Shown here: piece by piece, positions 40,453 through 49,593 of the stretch
Layout of the letters: every line of letters starts with the position of its first letter
Numbering within the stretch: position 1 is the first letter of the stretch
Origin: Azospirillum sp. TSO22-1
GTDB lineage: Bacteria; Pseudomonadota; Alphaproteobacteria; Azospirillales; Azospirillaceae
DNA length: 64,000 nucleotides
NCBI RefSeq assembly: GCF_003116015.1
Contig: NZ_LGQZ01000044.1
Span: forward strand, 25,704-89,703
Direction: 5' to 3'
Program-made: the position numbers and the translations under genes
The notes under the pieces: model-generated
Databases searched by the model: none
Seen by the model: the letters and a program-made list of their open reading frames with translations, nothing else
What the model was told of the DNA's origin: nothing

Positions 40453-41877
40453 ATGGCCCGCGACGACAGCCGGCCGCTGGCGGCGTTCCTGGCGCTGGTG
40501 GCGGCGGTGAAGCTGCTGGTCATCCTGGCCGCCGGCCCCGGCGTGAGCCCGGACACCGGCGGCTATCTGGAGTTCGCCGACGCGATCCTGAAGGGCTGGG
40601 ACGCGGTGACGACGGTCCCCTGGGGTACCGACACCGGCCTGCCGTCGCTGGTGTTCCGCACCGCCGGCTACCCGCTGCTGCTGGCGGGCGCCAAGCTGCT
40701 GGCCGGCGCACACTATCAGTATGTGGTCGCCGCCGTGCAGTCGGCGCTGACGCTGCTGTCCATGCTGATGATCTTCCGCGTTTCCCGCGCCCTGCTGGCC
40801 TCGGACGCGGCGGCGTGGTTCGTCGGCGTCTTCTACCTGTTCTCGCAGTCGCTGCTGTACGACGTCGAGATCCTCAGCGACAGCCTGTACGCCACGCTGT
40901 TCAACGTCGTCCTGTTCGGTACGCTGGGCGGGCTGACCGGCGTATGGCGGCTGGGGGGCGGCCGGATGGCGCTGTTCGGCCTGCTCTGGGGCTATTCGAT
41001 CCTGGTGCGGGAGAACGGGCTGTACTTCACCGTGCTGCCGGTGCTCCTGCTGGCCTGCGGCGGGCGGCGGGCGGCCCTGCTGATCCCGGTGTTCCTGGCG
41101 GCGGTGGCGGCCGTGCTGGCGCCCTACCTGCTGTGGAACTGGCACCGCACCGGCGAGGCGTTCATCAGCGTCGCCGGCGCCGCCAACTGGCTGCGGCCGG
41201 GCTTCCACATGCTGCGCTTCGGCTACGCCAATCCGTTCGACGGCGACGACCCGGTGTCGCAGCTGGTGCGCCAGGGCATGCCGGATTACGAGTTCGGCGC
41301 GCAGGTCACGATTCTCGAAGCGCTGCAGCGCCAGCTCGGCCTGACGCCGACTCGGCTGCAGTCCTACCTGTTCGGGCGCTTCGTGGCGACGGTGAGCGAA
41401 CACCCGGTCGCCTACCTGAAGATGGTGCTGACGCAGCTGCGGCCGTTCAGCCTGGGCTCGGTGCTGACCGATCCCGCCTTCACCCTCAACGAGTTCTTCC
41501 AGTACGGCCCGGTGCTCGGCCAGCGCGTGCTGCCCGGCGTATCGCTGAAGGGCGCGGTGGCAGTCTTCCGGGATTTTTCGCTGGGCGGAATGGCCGGGCT
41601 CCTGCTGGCGACGGCGGGCGTCGTGGTCTCCACCGTGCTGTTCCTCGTCTTCGCCCTGGGTGTGCCGTGGTGGTCGGTGCGCGTCCTGCGCGGACGGGCT
41701 CCGGCGGACGCGCGGTTCGGCGCGGCGCTGTTCGGCTGGGTAACCTTCTTCACGGTCGTCGGCGCGTTTTGCTTGGTGCATTTCGAAATGCGGCACGCGC
41801 TGCCGGCCATCCCCTTGGCACTGTTGGGCATGGCGGCGGTTATTCGGGAGGGAAGGGCGAAGCCAAGCATCGCTTGA
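40453..41877 (+). CDS. GT39/ArnT-like membrane glycosyltransferase
   Basis: 474 residues with about ten to eleven membrane helices. Near the N-terminus SPDTGGYLEFADAI holds the acidic motif expected in the first extracytoplasmic loop of GT39/GT83 enzymes, and a further ENGLYF loop is present. Enzymes of this type transfer sugars from polyprenyl-phosphate donors to lipids or proteins outside the cytoplasm. It starts four bases after the GT2-GtrA gene (GTG 40450 or ATG 40453), supporting a functional pair. Acceptor unknown. Confidence 0.85.
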   Translation: MARDDSRPLAAFLALVAAVKLLVILAAGPGVSPDTGGYLEFADAILKGWDAVTTVPWGTDTGLPSLVFRTAGYPLLLAGAKLLAGAHYQYVVAAVQSALTLLSMLMIFRVSRALLASDAAAWFVGVFYLFSQSLLYDVEILSDSLYATLFNVVLFGTLGGLTGVWRLGGGRMALFGLLWGYSILVRENGLYFTVLPVLLLACGGRRAALLIPVFLAAVAAVLAPYLLWNWHRTGEAFISVAGAANWLRPGFHMLRFGYANPFDGDDPVSQLVRQGMPDYEFGAQVTILEALQRQLGLTPTRLQSYLFGRFVATVSEHPVAYLKMVLTQLRPFSLGSVLTDPAFTLNEFFQYGPVLGQRVLPGVSLKGAVAVFRDFSLGGMAGLLLATAGVVVSTVLFLVFALGVPWWSVRVLRGRAPADARFGAALFGWVTFFTVVGAFCLVHFEMRHALPAIPLALLGMAAVIREGRAKPSIA

Positions 41878-41963
41878 CTTGGCGTTTGGCGCGGGTATGA
41901 CTGTCGCCCACTTCCCGGCGGGCGCATTCGGCGTACCGCCTCAGCACACGGGTTTTTGCAGAC

Positions 41964-42905
41964 ATGACCAGGGCGTTCGTCTTTCCGGGGCAGGGCAGCC
42001 AGGCCGTTGGCATGGGCCGTGAGCTGGCCGAAGCGTTCGAAGTCGCCCGCCTCACCTTCGAAGAGGTCGATGACGCGCTGGAGCAGCGCCTGTCCCGCCT
42101 GATGTTCGAAGGCCCCGAGGCCGACCTGACGCTCACCGAGAACGCCCAGCCGGCCTTGATGGCGGTCAGCCTCGCGGTGCTGCGCGTGCTCCAGCAGCAG
42201 GGCGGCGTCGATCTGCGCACGCACGCCACCTTCGTCGCGGGCCATTCGCTGGGCGAGTATTCGGCGCTGTGCGCCGCCGGCGCCTTCTCGCTGCCCGACA
42301 CGGCGCGCCTGCTGAAGCTGCGCGGCCAGTCCATGCAGAAGGCGGTGCCGGTCGGCAAAGGCGCCATGGCGGCGCTGCTCGGCGCCGACCTGGAGCAGGC
42401 GCAGGCGATCGCCGCCGACGCCGCCCAGGGCGAGGTGTGCGCCGTCGCCAACGACAACGCGGCCGGCCAGGTCGTCATCTCCGGCGCCACCGAGGCCATC
42501 GACCGCGCCATCGCCCTGGCCGCTGAGCGCGGACTGAAGCGCTCGGTCCGCCTGCCGGTGAGTGCACCCTTCCATTGCCCCCTGATGCAGCCGGCCGCCG
42601 ACGCCATGGCGGAGGCGCTGGAGACGGTCACCATCAACACGCCCGCCGTGCCGGTGGTGGCGAACGTCACCGCGTCCGCGGTCAGCGACCCGGCGGAGAT
42701 CCGCCGCCTGCTGGTCGAGCAGGTGACCGGCATGGTGCGCTGGCGCGAGAGCGTCCTCTACATGAAGGGCCAGGGCGTGGACTCGCTGGTCGAGCTGGGC
42801 GCCGGCAAGGTGCTGGCCGGCCTCGCCAAGCGCATCGACAAGGAGGTCGGCGCGGTGTCCGTGGGCGCCCCGGCCGACGTCGAGGCCTTCCTCAAGACCC
42901 TGTGA
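41964..42905 (+). CDS. fabD: Malonyl-CoA-ACP transacylase
   Basis: 313 residues. FVFPGQGSQ at the start, catalytic Ser in GHSLGEYS and catalytic His in APFHCPLM are visible. It loads malonyl groups onto AcpP for fatty acid synthesis. First gene of fabD-fabG-acpP-fabF-mltG; 8 bases separate it from fabG. Confidence 0.97.
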   Translation: MTRAFVFPGQGSQAVGMGRELAEAFEVARLTFEEVDDALEQRLSRLMFEGPEADLTLTENAQPALMAVSLAVLRVLQQQGGVDLRTHATFVAGHSLGEYSALCAAGAFSLPDTARLLKLRGQSMQKAVPVGKGAMAALLGADLEQAQAIAADAAQGEVCAVANDNAAGQVVISGATEAIDRAIALAAERGLKRSVRLPVSAPFHCPLMQPAADAMAEALETVTINTPAVPVVANVTASAVSDPAEIRRLLVEQVTGMVRWRESVLYMKGQGVDSLVELGAGKVLAGLAKRIDKEVGAVSVGAPADVEAFLKTL

Positions 42906-42913
42906 GGCATCCC

Positions 42914-43657
42914 ATGTTCGATCTGACGGGCAAGTGCGCCCTGGTCACCGGCGCGTCCGGCGGCATCGGCGCCGCCATAGCCAAGGCGCTGCACGCGCAG
43001 GGCGCCACCGTGGCGCTGTCCGGCACCCGCGTCGAGGCGCTGGAAAAGGTCGCGGCGGAACTCGGCGGCGAACGCGTGCTGGTCACCCCGGGCAACCTGT
43101 CCGACGCGGCGGCCACCGAGCAGCTGGCCAAGGACGCCGAAGCCGCCCTGGGCGGCCGCATCGACATCCTGGTCAACAACGCCGGCCTGACCCGCGACCA
43201 ATTGGCGCTGCGCATGAAGGACGACGACTGGGCGCAGGTGCTGGACGTCAACCTGACGGCCGCCTTCCGCCTGTCGCGCGCCGTGCTGCGCGGCATGATG
43301 AAGCGCCGCTGGGGCCGCATCGTCGGCATCACCTCCATCGTCGGCGTGACCGGCAACCCGGGGCAGGCGAACTACGCCGCCTCGAAGGCCGGCATGATCG
43401 GCATGTCCAAGGCGCTGGCGGCCGAGGTCGCCTCGCGCAACATCACCGTCAACTGCGTGGCGCCGGGGTTCATCACCACCGCGATGACCCACGCGCTGAA
43501 CGACGACCAGAAGCAGAAGCTTCTGGGAGGGATTCCGGCCGGCCGCATGGGCGAGCCGTCGGAAATCGCCGCCGGGGTCGTGTACCTGGCGAGCGAGGAG
43601 GCCGCCTACATCACCGGCCAGACGCTGCACATCAACGGCGGCATGGCCATGATCTGA
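42914..43657 (+). CDS. fabG: 3-oxoacyl-ACP reductase
   Basis: NADPH-dependent SDR, 247 residues. TGASGGIG cofactor motif, NNAGLTRDQL, catalytic Ser in ITSIVGVTGNPGQ, YxxxK in NYAASKAG and the FabG-typical GFITTAMT and GRMGEPSEIA segments are present. It reduces beta-ketoacyl-ACP in each elongation cycle. Second gene of the fab cluster. Confidence 0.97.
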   Translation: MFDLTGKCALVTGASGGIGAAIAKALHAQGATVALSGTRVEALEKVAAELGGERVLVTPGNLSDAAATEQLAKDAEAALGGRIDILVNNAGLTRDQLALRMKDDDWAQVLDVNLTAAFRLSRAVLRGMMKRRWGRIVGITSIVGVTGNPGQANYAASKAGMIGMSKALAAEVASRNITVNCVAPGFITTAMTHALNDDQKQKLLGGIPAGRMGEPSEIAAGVVYLASEEAAYITGQTLHINGGMAMI

Positions 43658-43827
43658 TCGATCATCTGGGCGGGTTCGTCCGGCCGTGACGCAGGCCCCC
43701 AGGGGCGCTGGTCAAGGCGGACGAAATGTGTTATCGGACGGGGCTTTTCACGGCAGGACGGCACGCCGCGGCGTGGTGCGGACCTCCGAATTGCCCAAAC
43801 GGTTTCAAGGATTTTGGAAGGTCGAAC

Positions 43828-44067
43828 ATGAGTGACATCGCCGAGCGCGTGAAGAAGATCGTTGTGGACCACCTCGGGGTCGAAGAGGCGAAGGTGACGG
43901 AGAACGCCTCCTTCATCGACGACCTCGGCGCCGACAGCCTCGACACCGTCGAGCTGGTCATGGCCTTCGAGGAGGAGTTCGGGTGCGAGATCCCGGACGA
44001 CGCCGCCGAGAAGATCCTGACGGTCAAGGACGCCATCGACTTCATCAAGGCGAACGCCGCCGCCTGA
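43828..44067 (+). CDS. acpP: Acyl carrier protein
   Basis: 79 residues. The phosphopantetheine attachment Ser is in [10 protein letters not shown]. The sequence is acidic and typical of AcpP. ATG at 43828 with a GGAAGGTC site; the longer frame from 43726 is rejected. The 170-base gap before it probably contains a promoter of its own, as usual for this very highly expressed protein. Confidence 0.98.
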   Translation: MSDIAERVKKIVVDHLGVEEAKVTENASFIDDLGADSLDTVELVMAFEEEFGCEIPDDAAEKILTVKDAIDFIKANAAA

Positions 44068-44190
44068 TAAGGCGCGGTTCCGACAGGACCAAACGAAGGC
44101 AGCCAGGCTTCGCACGGGCGTGCGGCCTGGCCGTCTGAGTTTCCAGAGATACAGATCTCACGAGATCGCAAGAAAGGTCAGGGAAGTCCC

Positions 44191-45453
44191 ATGAGACGTG
44201 TCGTCGTTACCGGCCTCGGTCTGGTCACGCCGCTCGGCGTCGGTCACCGCCACAACTGGGAACGGTTGATCGCCGGCGAATCGGGCATCCGTGGGATCAC
44301 GGCCTTCGACGCTTCCGACCTTGCCTCGAAGATCGCCGGCACGATCCCGCGCGGCACCGGCGACGGCGAGTTCAACGCCGACGCCGCGGTCCCGCCGAAG
44401 GACCAGCGCAAGATGGATGACTTCATCCTCTACGCGATCGGCGCCGCCACCGAGGCGGTCAAGGATTCCGGCTGGGTGCCGCAGACCGACGAGGAGCGCG
44501 AGCGCACCGGCGTCATGATCGGCTCCGGCATCGGCGGCCTGCCCGGCATCGCCGAGGGCGCGGTGACCCTGCACGAGAAGGGCCCGCGACGCATCTCCCC
44601 GTTCTTCATCCCGGCCTGCCTGATCAACCTGGCCTCCGGCCACGTGTCGATCCAGCACGGCTTCAAGGGCCCGAACCACGCGGTGGTCACCGCCTGCTCG
44701 ACCGGCGCGCACGCCATCGGCGACGCCGCCCGTCTGATCATGTGGGACGACGCCGACGTGATGGTCGCCGGCGGCACCGAAGCGGCGGTCAGCCGCCTGG
44801 GCGTGGGCGGCTTCGCCGCCATGCGCGCGCTGTCCACCAACTTCAACGACACGCCCGAGAAGGCCTCGCGCCCCTACGACAAGGACCGCGACGGCTTCGT
44901 CATCGGCGAGGGCGCCGGCGTGGTGGTGCTGGAGGAGCTGGAGCACGCGAAGAAGCGCGGCGCCACCATCTACGCCGAGGTCATCGGCTACGGCCTGTCG
45001 GGCGACGCCTACCACATCTCGGCCCCGGCCGAGGACGGCAACGGCGGCTTCCGCTCGATGCGCATGGCGCTCAAGCGCGCCGGCCTGTCGCCGGACCAGA
45101 TCGACTACGTCAACGCGCACGGCACCTCGACGCCGCTGGGCGACGAGATCGAGCTGGGCGCGGTGAAGCGCCTGTTCGGGTCGGCCATGGACACGGTCGC
45201 CATGTCCTCCACCAAGTCGGCCATCGGCCACCTGCTGGGGGCCGCGGGTGCGGTCGAGGCGATCTACTCGATCAAGGCGATCAACCACTCCATCGTGCCG
45301 CCGACGCTCAACCTCGAGAACCCGTCGGAGAGCTGCCTCGGCGTCAACCTGGTGCCGAAGCAGGCGCAGGAGCGCCGCGTGCGCGCCGCTCTGTCCAACT
45401 CCTTCGGCTTCGGCGGCACCAACGCCTCCCTGGTCTTCAAGGAGTTCGCGTAA
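44191..45453 (+). CDS. fabF: 3-oxoacyl-ACP synthase II
   Basis: Condensing enzyme of fatty acid elongation, 420 residues. Catalytic Cys in VVTACSTGAHAIG and the two active-site His residues in NAHGTSTPLGD and KSAIGHLLGAAGA form the Cys-His-His triad of KAS II. GFGGTNASL near the C-terminus is intact. ATG at 44191 after a GGGAAG site. Confidence 0.97.
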   Translation: MRRVVVTGLGLVTPLGVGHRHNWERLIAGESGIRGITAFDASDLASKIAGTIPRGTGDGEFNADAAVPPKDQRKMDDFILYAIGAATEAVKDSGWVPQTDEERERTGVMIGSGIGGLPGIAEGAVTLHEKGPRRISPFFIPACLINLASGHVSIQHGFKGPNHAVVTACSTGAHAIGDAARLIMWDDADVMVAGGTEAAVSRLGVGGFAAMRALSTNFNDTPEKASRPYDKDRDGFVIGEGAGVVVLEELEHAKKRGATIYAEVIGYGLSGDAYHISAPAEDGNGGFRSMRMALKRAGLSPDQIDYVNAHGTSTPLGDEIELGAVKRLFGSAMDTVAMSSTKSAIGHLLGAAGAVEAIYSIKAINHSIVPPTLNLENPSESCLGVNLVPKQAQERRVRAALSNSFGFGGTNASLVFKEFA

Positions 45454-45463
45454 GGAGTTCGCC

Positions 45464-46468
45464 ATGGGCTGGGGCCTTCGGGCAGCGGCCGGGGCGCTCG
45501 CCGTCGCCACGCTCTTGGGCGGAGCGACCCTGTGGGGGGCCATGCGCCTGGTGGCGCCGGGCCCCCTCACCGAATCCACCACCGTCGTCATTCCCCGCGG
45601 CAGCGGGCTGGAAGCCGTGGCGATCACGCTGGGCGACGCCGGCGTGGTCGAGTCGCCGCTGCTGTTCGCCTTTGGCGCGCGGCTGAGCGGGGCGGGGCGC
45701 GAGTTGAAGGCCGGCGAGTACGCCTTCGCCCCCGGCGTCAGCATCGACGACGTGCTGGAGCAGATGCGGCGCGGCAAGACCGTCGTGCACCGCCTGACCG
45801 TGCCCGAGGGGCTGACCTCCGCGCAGATCCTCGGGCTGCTGGAGAAGGAGCCGGTGCTGACCGGCAGCGTGCCGCAGCGCCCGAAGGACGGCAGCCTGCT
45901 GCCCGAGACCTACAACTTCTCCTACGGCGACAGCCGCGAGCAGCTGGTCGAGCGCATGCAGCGCGGCATGACCCAGGTGCTGGCCGAGGCGTGGAAGGGC
46001 CGCGACAAGGACCTGCCCTACAAGTCGCCGGAGGACGCGCTGACCATGGCCTCCATCGTCGAGAAGGAGACCGGCGTCGCGGCGGAGCGGGCGAAGGTGG
46101 CGGGGGTCTACGTCAACCGGCTGGAGACCGCGATGCGGCTGCAGTCCGACCCGACGGTGATCTACGCGCTGACCGACGGCGCGGGGGAACTGGGGCGGGC
46201 GCTGACGCGGAACGACCTGCGCGTCGAGTCGCCGTACAACACCTACGTGGTGGCCGGGCTGCCGCCGGGGCCGATCGCTAACCCCGGCAAGGCCTCGATC
46301 CTCGCGGCGCTGAAGCCGGAGCGGCACGAGTACCTGTATTTCGTCGCCGACGGCACGGGCGGGCACGCCTTTGCCAAGACGCTGCCGGACCACAACCGCA
46401 ACGTCGCCCGCTGGCGCGACGCGCAGCGCCGGCAGAGCGCCGAACAGCCGCCCGTCTCCAACGATTGA
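45464..46468 (+). CDS. mltG: Endolytic murein transglycosylase MltG
   Basis: 334 residues, inner-membrane anchored. A single N-terminal membrane helix (AVATLLGGATLWGAM), a LysM-like/periplasmic region, and the YceG catalytic core with the essential Glu in SIVEKETG; NRLETAMRLQSDPTVIYAL and SPYNTYVVAGLPPGPIANP are family blocks. It cuts nascent glycan strands and so sets their length. GGAG site ten bases after the fabF stop; the fabF-mltG order is common. Confidence 0.95.
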   Translation: MGWGLRAAAGALAVATLLGGATLWGAMRLVAPGPLTESTTVVIPRGSGLEAVAITLGDAGVVESPLLFAFGARLSGAGRELKAGEYAFAPGVSIDDVLEQMRRGKTVVHRLTVPEGLTSAQILGLLEKEPVLTGSVPQRPKDGSLLPETYNFSYGDSREQLVERMQRGMTQVLAEAWKGRDKDLPYKSPEDALTMASIVEKETGVAAERAKVAGVYVNRLETAMRLQSDPTVIYALTDGAGELGRALTRNDLRVESPYNTYVVAGLPPGPIANPGKASILAALKPERHEYLYFVADGTGGHAFAKTLPDHNRNVARWRDAQRRQSAEQPPVSND

Positions 46469-46576
46469 CGGCCAACAATTGAATTGATGGGCGTCAAACC
46501 TGCGACCTTCGGAATCTTGCCTTGCGGTGCGGGAGGCTGCACCATCGCCCGGTCAGCGCACAGCCCCGGAGGAACG

Positions 46577-46849
46577 ATGAGCCAGGACGTCGAGCATCGG
46601 ATTCGTGAACGCGCCTACCAGATCTGGCAGGACAAGGGTTGCCCCGACGGCAGCGACCACGAACACTGGTTCCTGGCGGAGCAGGAGGTCGCGGCTGCGG
46701 CGCCCCCGAAGAGCAACGGCAAGAAGCCGGCGGTGAAGAAGGCTGCCCCCGCGAAGGCGGCCCCCACGAAGACAGCCGGCGCCGGCGAGGCCCCGAAGCC
46801 TGCCGCCGAGCGCAAGCCCCGCGCGCGCAAGGCGGCGGTCACGGCCTGA
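46577..46849 (+). CDS. DUF2934 domain protein
   Basis: 90 residues from the ATG at 46577 (GGAGGAAC site). Residues 1-40 match the DUF2934 pattern RERAYQIWQDKGCPDGSDHEHWFLAE; the rest is a Lys/Ala/Pro-rich tail (KKPAVKKAAPAKAAP) like histone H1-type or nucleoid-associated tails. Function unknown; a DNA-binding role for the tail is only a suggestion. Confidence 0.82.
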   Translation: MSQDVEHRIRERAYQIWQDKGCPDGSDHEHWFLAEQEVAAAAPPKSNGKKPAVKKAAPAKAAPTKTAGAGEAPKPAAERKPRARKAAVTA

Positions 46850-46875
46850 CCCGGTCGGCAGGTTTTTTTGGCGCC

Positions 46876-46899
46876 ATCCCCGCGCGACGGCGCGGGGAT
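46876..46899. terminator. Hairpin between convergent small genes
   Basis: ATCCCCGCGC and GCGCGGGGAT pair perfectly around GACG. It reaches the stop codon of the gene at 46899 and lies after the DUF2934 gene. A run of seven T precedes the stem on the plus strand, so it is not a standard plus-strand terminator. Confidence 0.4.
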
Positions 46900-47117
46900 C
46901 AGGCGGCGTTCGACACCGAGACGACTCCGGCCATGGCGCCGTAGGACTTGCGCGCGGCGCGCAACTTCTCCAGCGACTCCTGGAGGCTCTCCTCGGCGAA
47001 GCCGGGGGGAAGCTGGTTCAGCTCCTTCTGGGTCATCTCGATGAAGGCGTCCAGCAGGCGGGCGTGAATGCGGCAGGCCTTGCGGACTTCCTCGGCGACC
47101 ATCGGTGAAGCGGCCAT
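46899..47117 (-). CDS. Small hypothetical protein
   Basis: 72 residues, charged and helical, without signal peptide or membrane helix (MAASPMVAEEVRKACRIHARLLDAF at the start, then EESLQESLEKLRAARKSYG). An AGGAG site precedes the ATG with good spacing. No family recognised. Codon use is like that of the neighbours, which supports it being real. Confidence 0.6.
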   Translation of the reverse strand: MAASPMVAEEVRKACRIHARLLDAFIEMTQKELNQLPPGFAEESLQESLEKLRAARKSYGAMAGVVSVSNAA

Positions 47118-47559
47118 TTCCAGAGCTCCTGTTCGCGGGTTTCATTAAAATGCGCGAGTACATTGGCGCTCCGCGCGGTTAACAAACCCTTTAAAGGCTC
47201 TGACGCCCGAAGTAATCTTTGGGGGTAATCCGTTTTAAATGCTTCATAACGGCCGCCTGTGTTAGGGATTGGACATTCGAATGTGGTGGGTGCTGCAACG
47301 AATGCGGGGATTGCTTCAGTGTATTCAATGAGTGTGGCGCGGATTGGGTGGTTTTTTGGGTTTGTTCTTTTATTTATTGCTGGTTAGTCTTTTCGATGTG
47401 GGGGCTCTGCGTTCCGCAAATACTTCTCTATCCGTCATCCCCGCGAAGGCGGGGATCCATAATTGCCAAAACGAGTGGCTGTGGAAGGTATGGATCCCCG
47501 CCTTCGCGGGGATGACGTCAAGAAGAGTGACGAAACGGGGAGCGGGGGGGCGCGCGCCC
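47118..47559. other. A+T-rich intergenic region with an inverted hairpin repeat
   Basis: About 440 bases without a supported gene. From 47118 to 47430 the sequence is markedly A+T- and T-rich compared with the genome around it. A Cys/Trp-rich open frame (47219-47515, TTG start) runs through the hairpin repeat and has no ribosome binding site; I do not accept it. The last part holds the 28-base inverted repeat at 47433-47517. Confidence 0.55.
47433..47517. repeat. Dispersed inverted hairpin repeat, copy 1
   Basis: Two 28-base arms (47433-47460 and 47490-47517) are perfect reverse complements, separated by 29 bases. Each arm also contains its own small hairpin, CCCCGC-GAAG-GCGGGG or its complement. 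A second related copy is at 56577-56666. Such CGTCATCCCCGCGAAGGCGGGGATCC elements are common non-coding repeats in several proteobacteria. Confidence 0.85.
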
Positions 47560-49539
47560 TCAGCCCGTCCCCCGCCGCAGCTCGCGCTCCAGGTTCAGCT
47601 CCGCCCGGCCGCCGTGCAGGCGGGCGCGGTAGACCAGCAGGCCCTCCATCACGCGCTGCACGTAGTTGCGCGTCTCGTAGATCGGGATCATCTCGACCCA
47701 GTCCACCACGTCCACGCCCTCGGCGCGCGGGTCGCCGTAGACGTTCAGCCACTGGCTGACCCGGCCCGGCCCGGCGTTGTACGAGGCCACCGCCAGCACG
47801 TAGGAGCCGCCGTAGCGCTCGATCATCTCGCTGATGTAGGCGGAGCCGAGGCGGATGTTGTACTGCGGGTCGGTGATCAGCTTGGCGTGCTGGTGCTTCT
47901 TGATGCCCAGCTTGTTGGCCACCAGCTGCGCCGTGCCCGGCATCAGCTGCATCAGCCCGCGCGCCCCGGCCGACGACACGATGGCGGGGTTGAAGGTGCT
48001 TTCCTGGCGGATCAGCGCGTGCACCAGCGCCGGCTCCGGCGACGGGTTGTCGGCGCGGATCACCGGATAGCCGGCCTCCACCAGATAGATCTCGTTCTGC
48101 GCCGCGTCCTTGGCCGCGGCGACGGCGAGGTCGGGGCGGCCAAGCTCGCGCGCCAGCCTGGCGGCCAGCGCGTAGTGCTCCGGCTCCTTCGACTGCAGGC
48201 TGATGCGGCGCAGGAAGGAGGCGAGGCGCTCGTCGTCGCGGCCCTCGATCTCGGCCAGCACACGGGCGGCGCGGACCACCTCGCGGCGCTCGAAGGCGGC
48301 GGTCTCGGCGGTGTCCACCTTGGGTTCGGAGGGCAGCCGCACCTGCGCGTGCGCATCCAGCTTCTGCGCGGCGAGCTGGCCGTAGTAGGTGGTGCCGTAG
48401 GGGGCAGCCTTGCCGTACCAGTCGCGCGCCTCCTCGCGCTTGCCCATCGCCTCGGCGGCGCGGGCCGACCAGTAGGCGCCGCGCGACCGGCTGATCGGCG
48501 CCGTGACCGACTTGTGGAGCCGCTGGAAGTGCGCGAACCCCTCCTGCGGCATGTTCAGCTGGCGCAGCGCCAGGAAGCCGGCCAGGAACTCGGCCTCGGC
48601 GAACGGCGTGCCGTCGCGCAGCCCGTGCCCCTTGGCCAGCGTGTAGGCGAGCTTCATCTCGCCCCGCTCCATGGCGCGGCGGGTGAGGATGTGGCGCTCG
48701 GTCCACCACAGCGCCGGCCGGCCGAGGCGGTCGGGCTGGTTGCGCAGGATCTCCAGCGCGCCGTCGTCGTCCTGGCGCTTGCGGCGGTAGCGCAGCCGCT
48801 CGTACAGCAGGCCCGGATCCTCGCGCAGCGACTCCGGCACGCGGGCCACCGCCGCGTCGACGTTGCGGTCCTCCTGGAACAGGCCGATGCGCGCCTCGAT
48901 CAGCGCGTCCCAGCCGGCGTCCAGCAGCGGCAGCATGCGCTTGGCCGGCGCCTCCTGGTGCTCCCACAGCAGGCGGTCGGCGCGGGCGGCGTGGTCCTGC
49001 GGGCGCAGCAGGTCCTTGTAGCGGAACAGGAAATCCTGCTCCTCGCCGTTGTTGAAGTTGGTTTCGGCCCAGCGCTGGCGGACGAGGCCCAGCGCCTTCT
49101 CGCGCTCGCCGGTCAGCAGCAGCGTGTCGGCGTAGCGCATGAAGCCGTCGTTGCTCTGCGGCGGGTACTGGCGGAACCAGTTGGTAATCTCGCTGGGGCT
49201 CAGCTCGGCGTTGGCCATCGCCGCCTCGGCCGCCTTGCGCAGCCCGATCTGGCCGGGCCAGTCGGCGTTCTCGCGGATGAAGGCCGCGATCTCGTCGAAG
49301 CTGCCGCCCATGGGGGCCTGCAGCTTCAGCCAGCGGATGATCTTGGCGGGCAGGCGGTCCTTGGCCGGGGCGGCGATGCGCAGGGCGTCGTCGTGGCGGT
49401 CCTCGTCCACCGCCTTGAACGCCTGCTTGTAGAGGGCGAGGTCGCCGTCGCCCAGCGTCCGCGCCGCCGCCGGCACCGCCAGGAACAGCAGGGATGCGCA
49501 CAGCGCCGCCATCAGGCCCCGGGCGCACTTGCGGGGCAC
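47560..49539 (-). CDS. slt: Soluble lytic murein transglycosylase (Slt-type)
   Basis: 659 residues from a GTG at 49539, which gives a signal peptide with a basic start (PRKCARGLMAALCASLLFLA); ATG at 49512 is an alternative. Periplasmic. A long alpha-helical superhelical region occupies residues 30-480, and the C-terminal SLT domain has the catalytic Glu in RQESTFNPAIVSSAGARGLMQ and the RLGSAYISEM segment. It cleaves glycan strands to 1,6-anhydroMurNAc ends. It is divergent from dapA. Confidence 0.93.
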   Translation of the reverse strand: MPRKCARGLMAALCASLLFLAVPAAARTLGDGDLALYKQAFKAVDEDRHDDALRIAAPAKDRLPAKIIRWLKLQAPMGGSFDEIAAFIRENADWPGQIGLRKAAEAAMANAELSPSEITNWFRQYPPQSNDGFMRYADTLLLTGEREKALGLVRQRWAETNFNNGEEQDFLFRYKDLLRPQDHAARADRLLWEHQEAPAKRMLPLLDAGWDALIEARIGLFQEDRNVDAAVARVPESLREDPGLLYERLRYRRKRQDDDGALEILRNQPDRLGRPALWWTERHILTRRAMERGEMKLAYTLAKGHGLRDGTPFAEAEFLAGFLALRQLNMPQEGFAHFQRLHKSVTAPISRSRGAYWSARAAEAMGKREEARDWYGKAAPYGTTYYGQLAAQKLDAHAQVRLPSEPKVDTAETAAFERREVVRAARVLAEIEGRDDERLASFLRRISLQSKEPEHYALAARLARELGRPDLAVAAAKDAAQNEIYLVEAGYPVIRADNPSPEPALVHALIRQESTFNPAIVSSAGARGLMQLMPGTAQLVANKLGIKKHQHAKLITDPQYNIRLGSAYISEMIERYGGSYVLAVASYNAGPGRVSQWLNVYGDPRAEGVDVVDWVEMIPIYETRNYVQRVMEGLLVYRARLHGGRAELNLERELRRGTG

Positions 49540-49593
49540 GGAACGGGCCGCTAAGGTGCGCGACGCTTTTTTGGTCGTAGGGAGGTGGCCGCC

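Noticed and set aside
47219..47515. Cys/Trp-rich 98-residue frame
   Set aside because: TTG start without a binding site, and its C-terminal part is simply the inverted hairpin repeat.
47433..47517. Possible CRISPR unit
   Set aside because: Only two inverted, not direct, copies with no spacers; it is a hairpin repeat.
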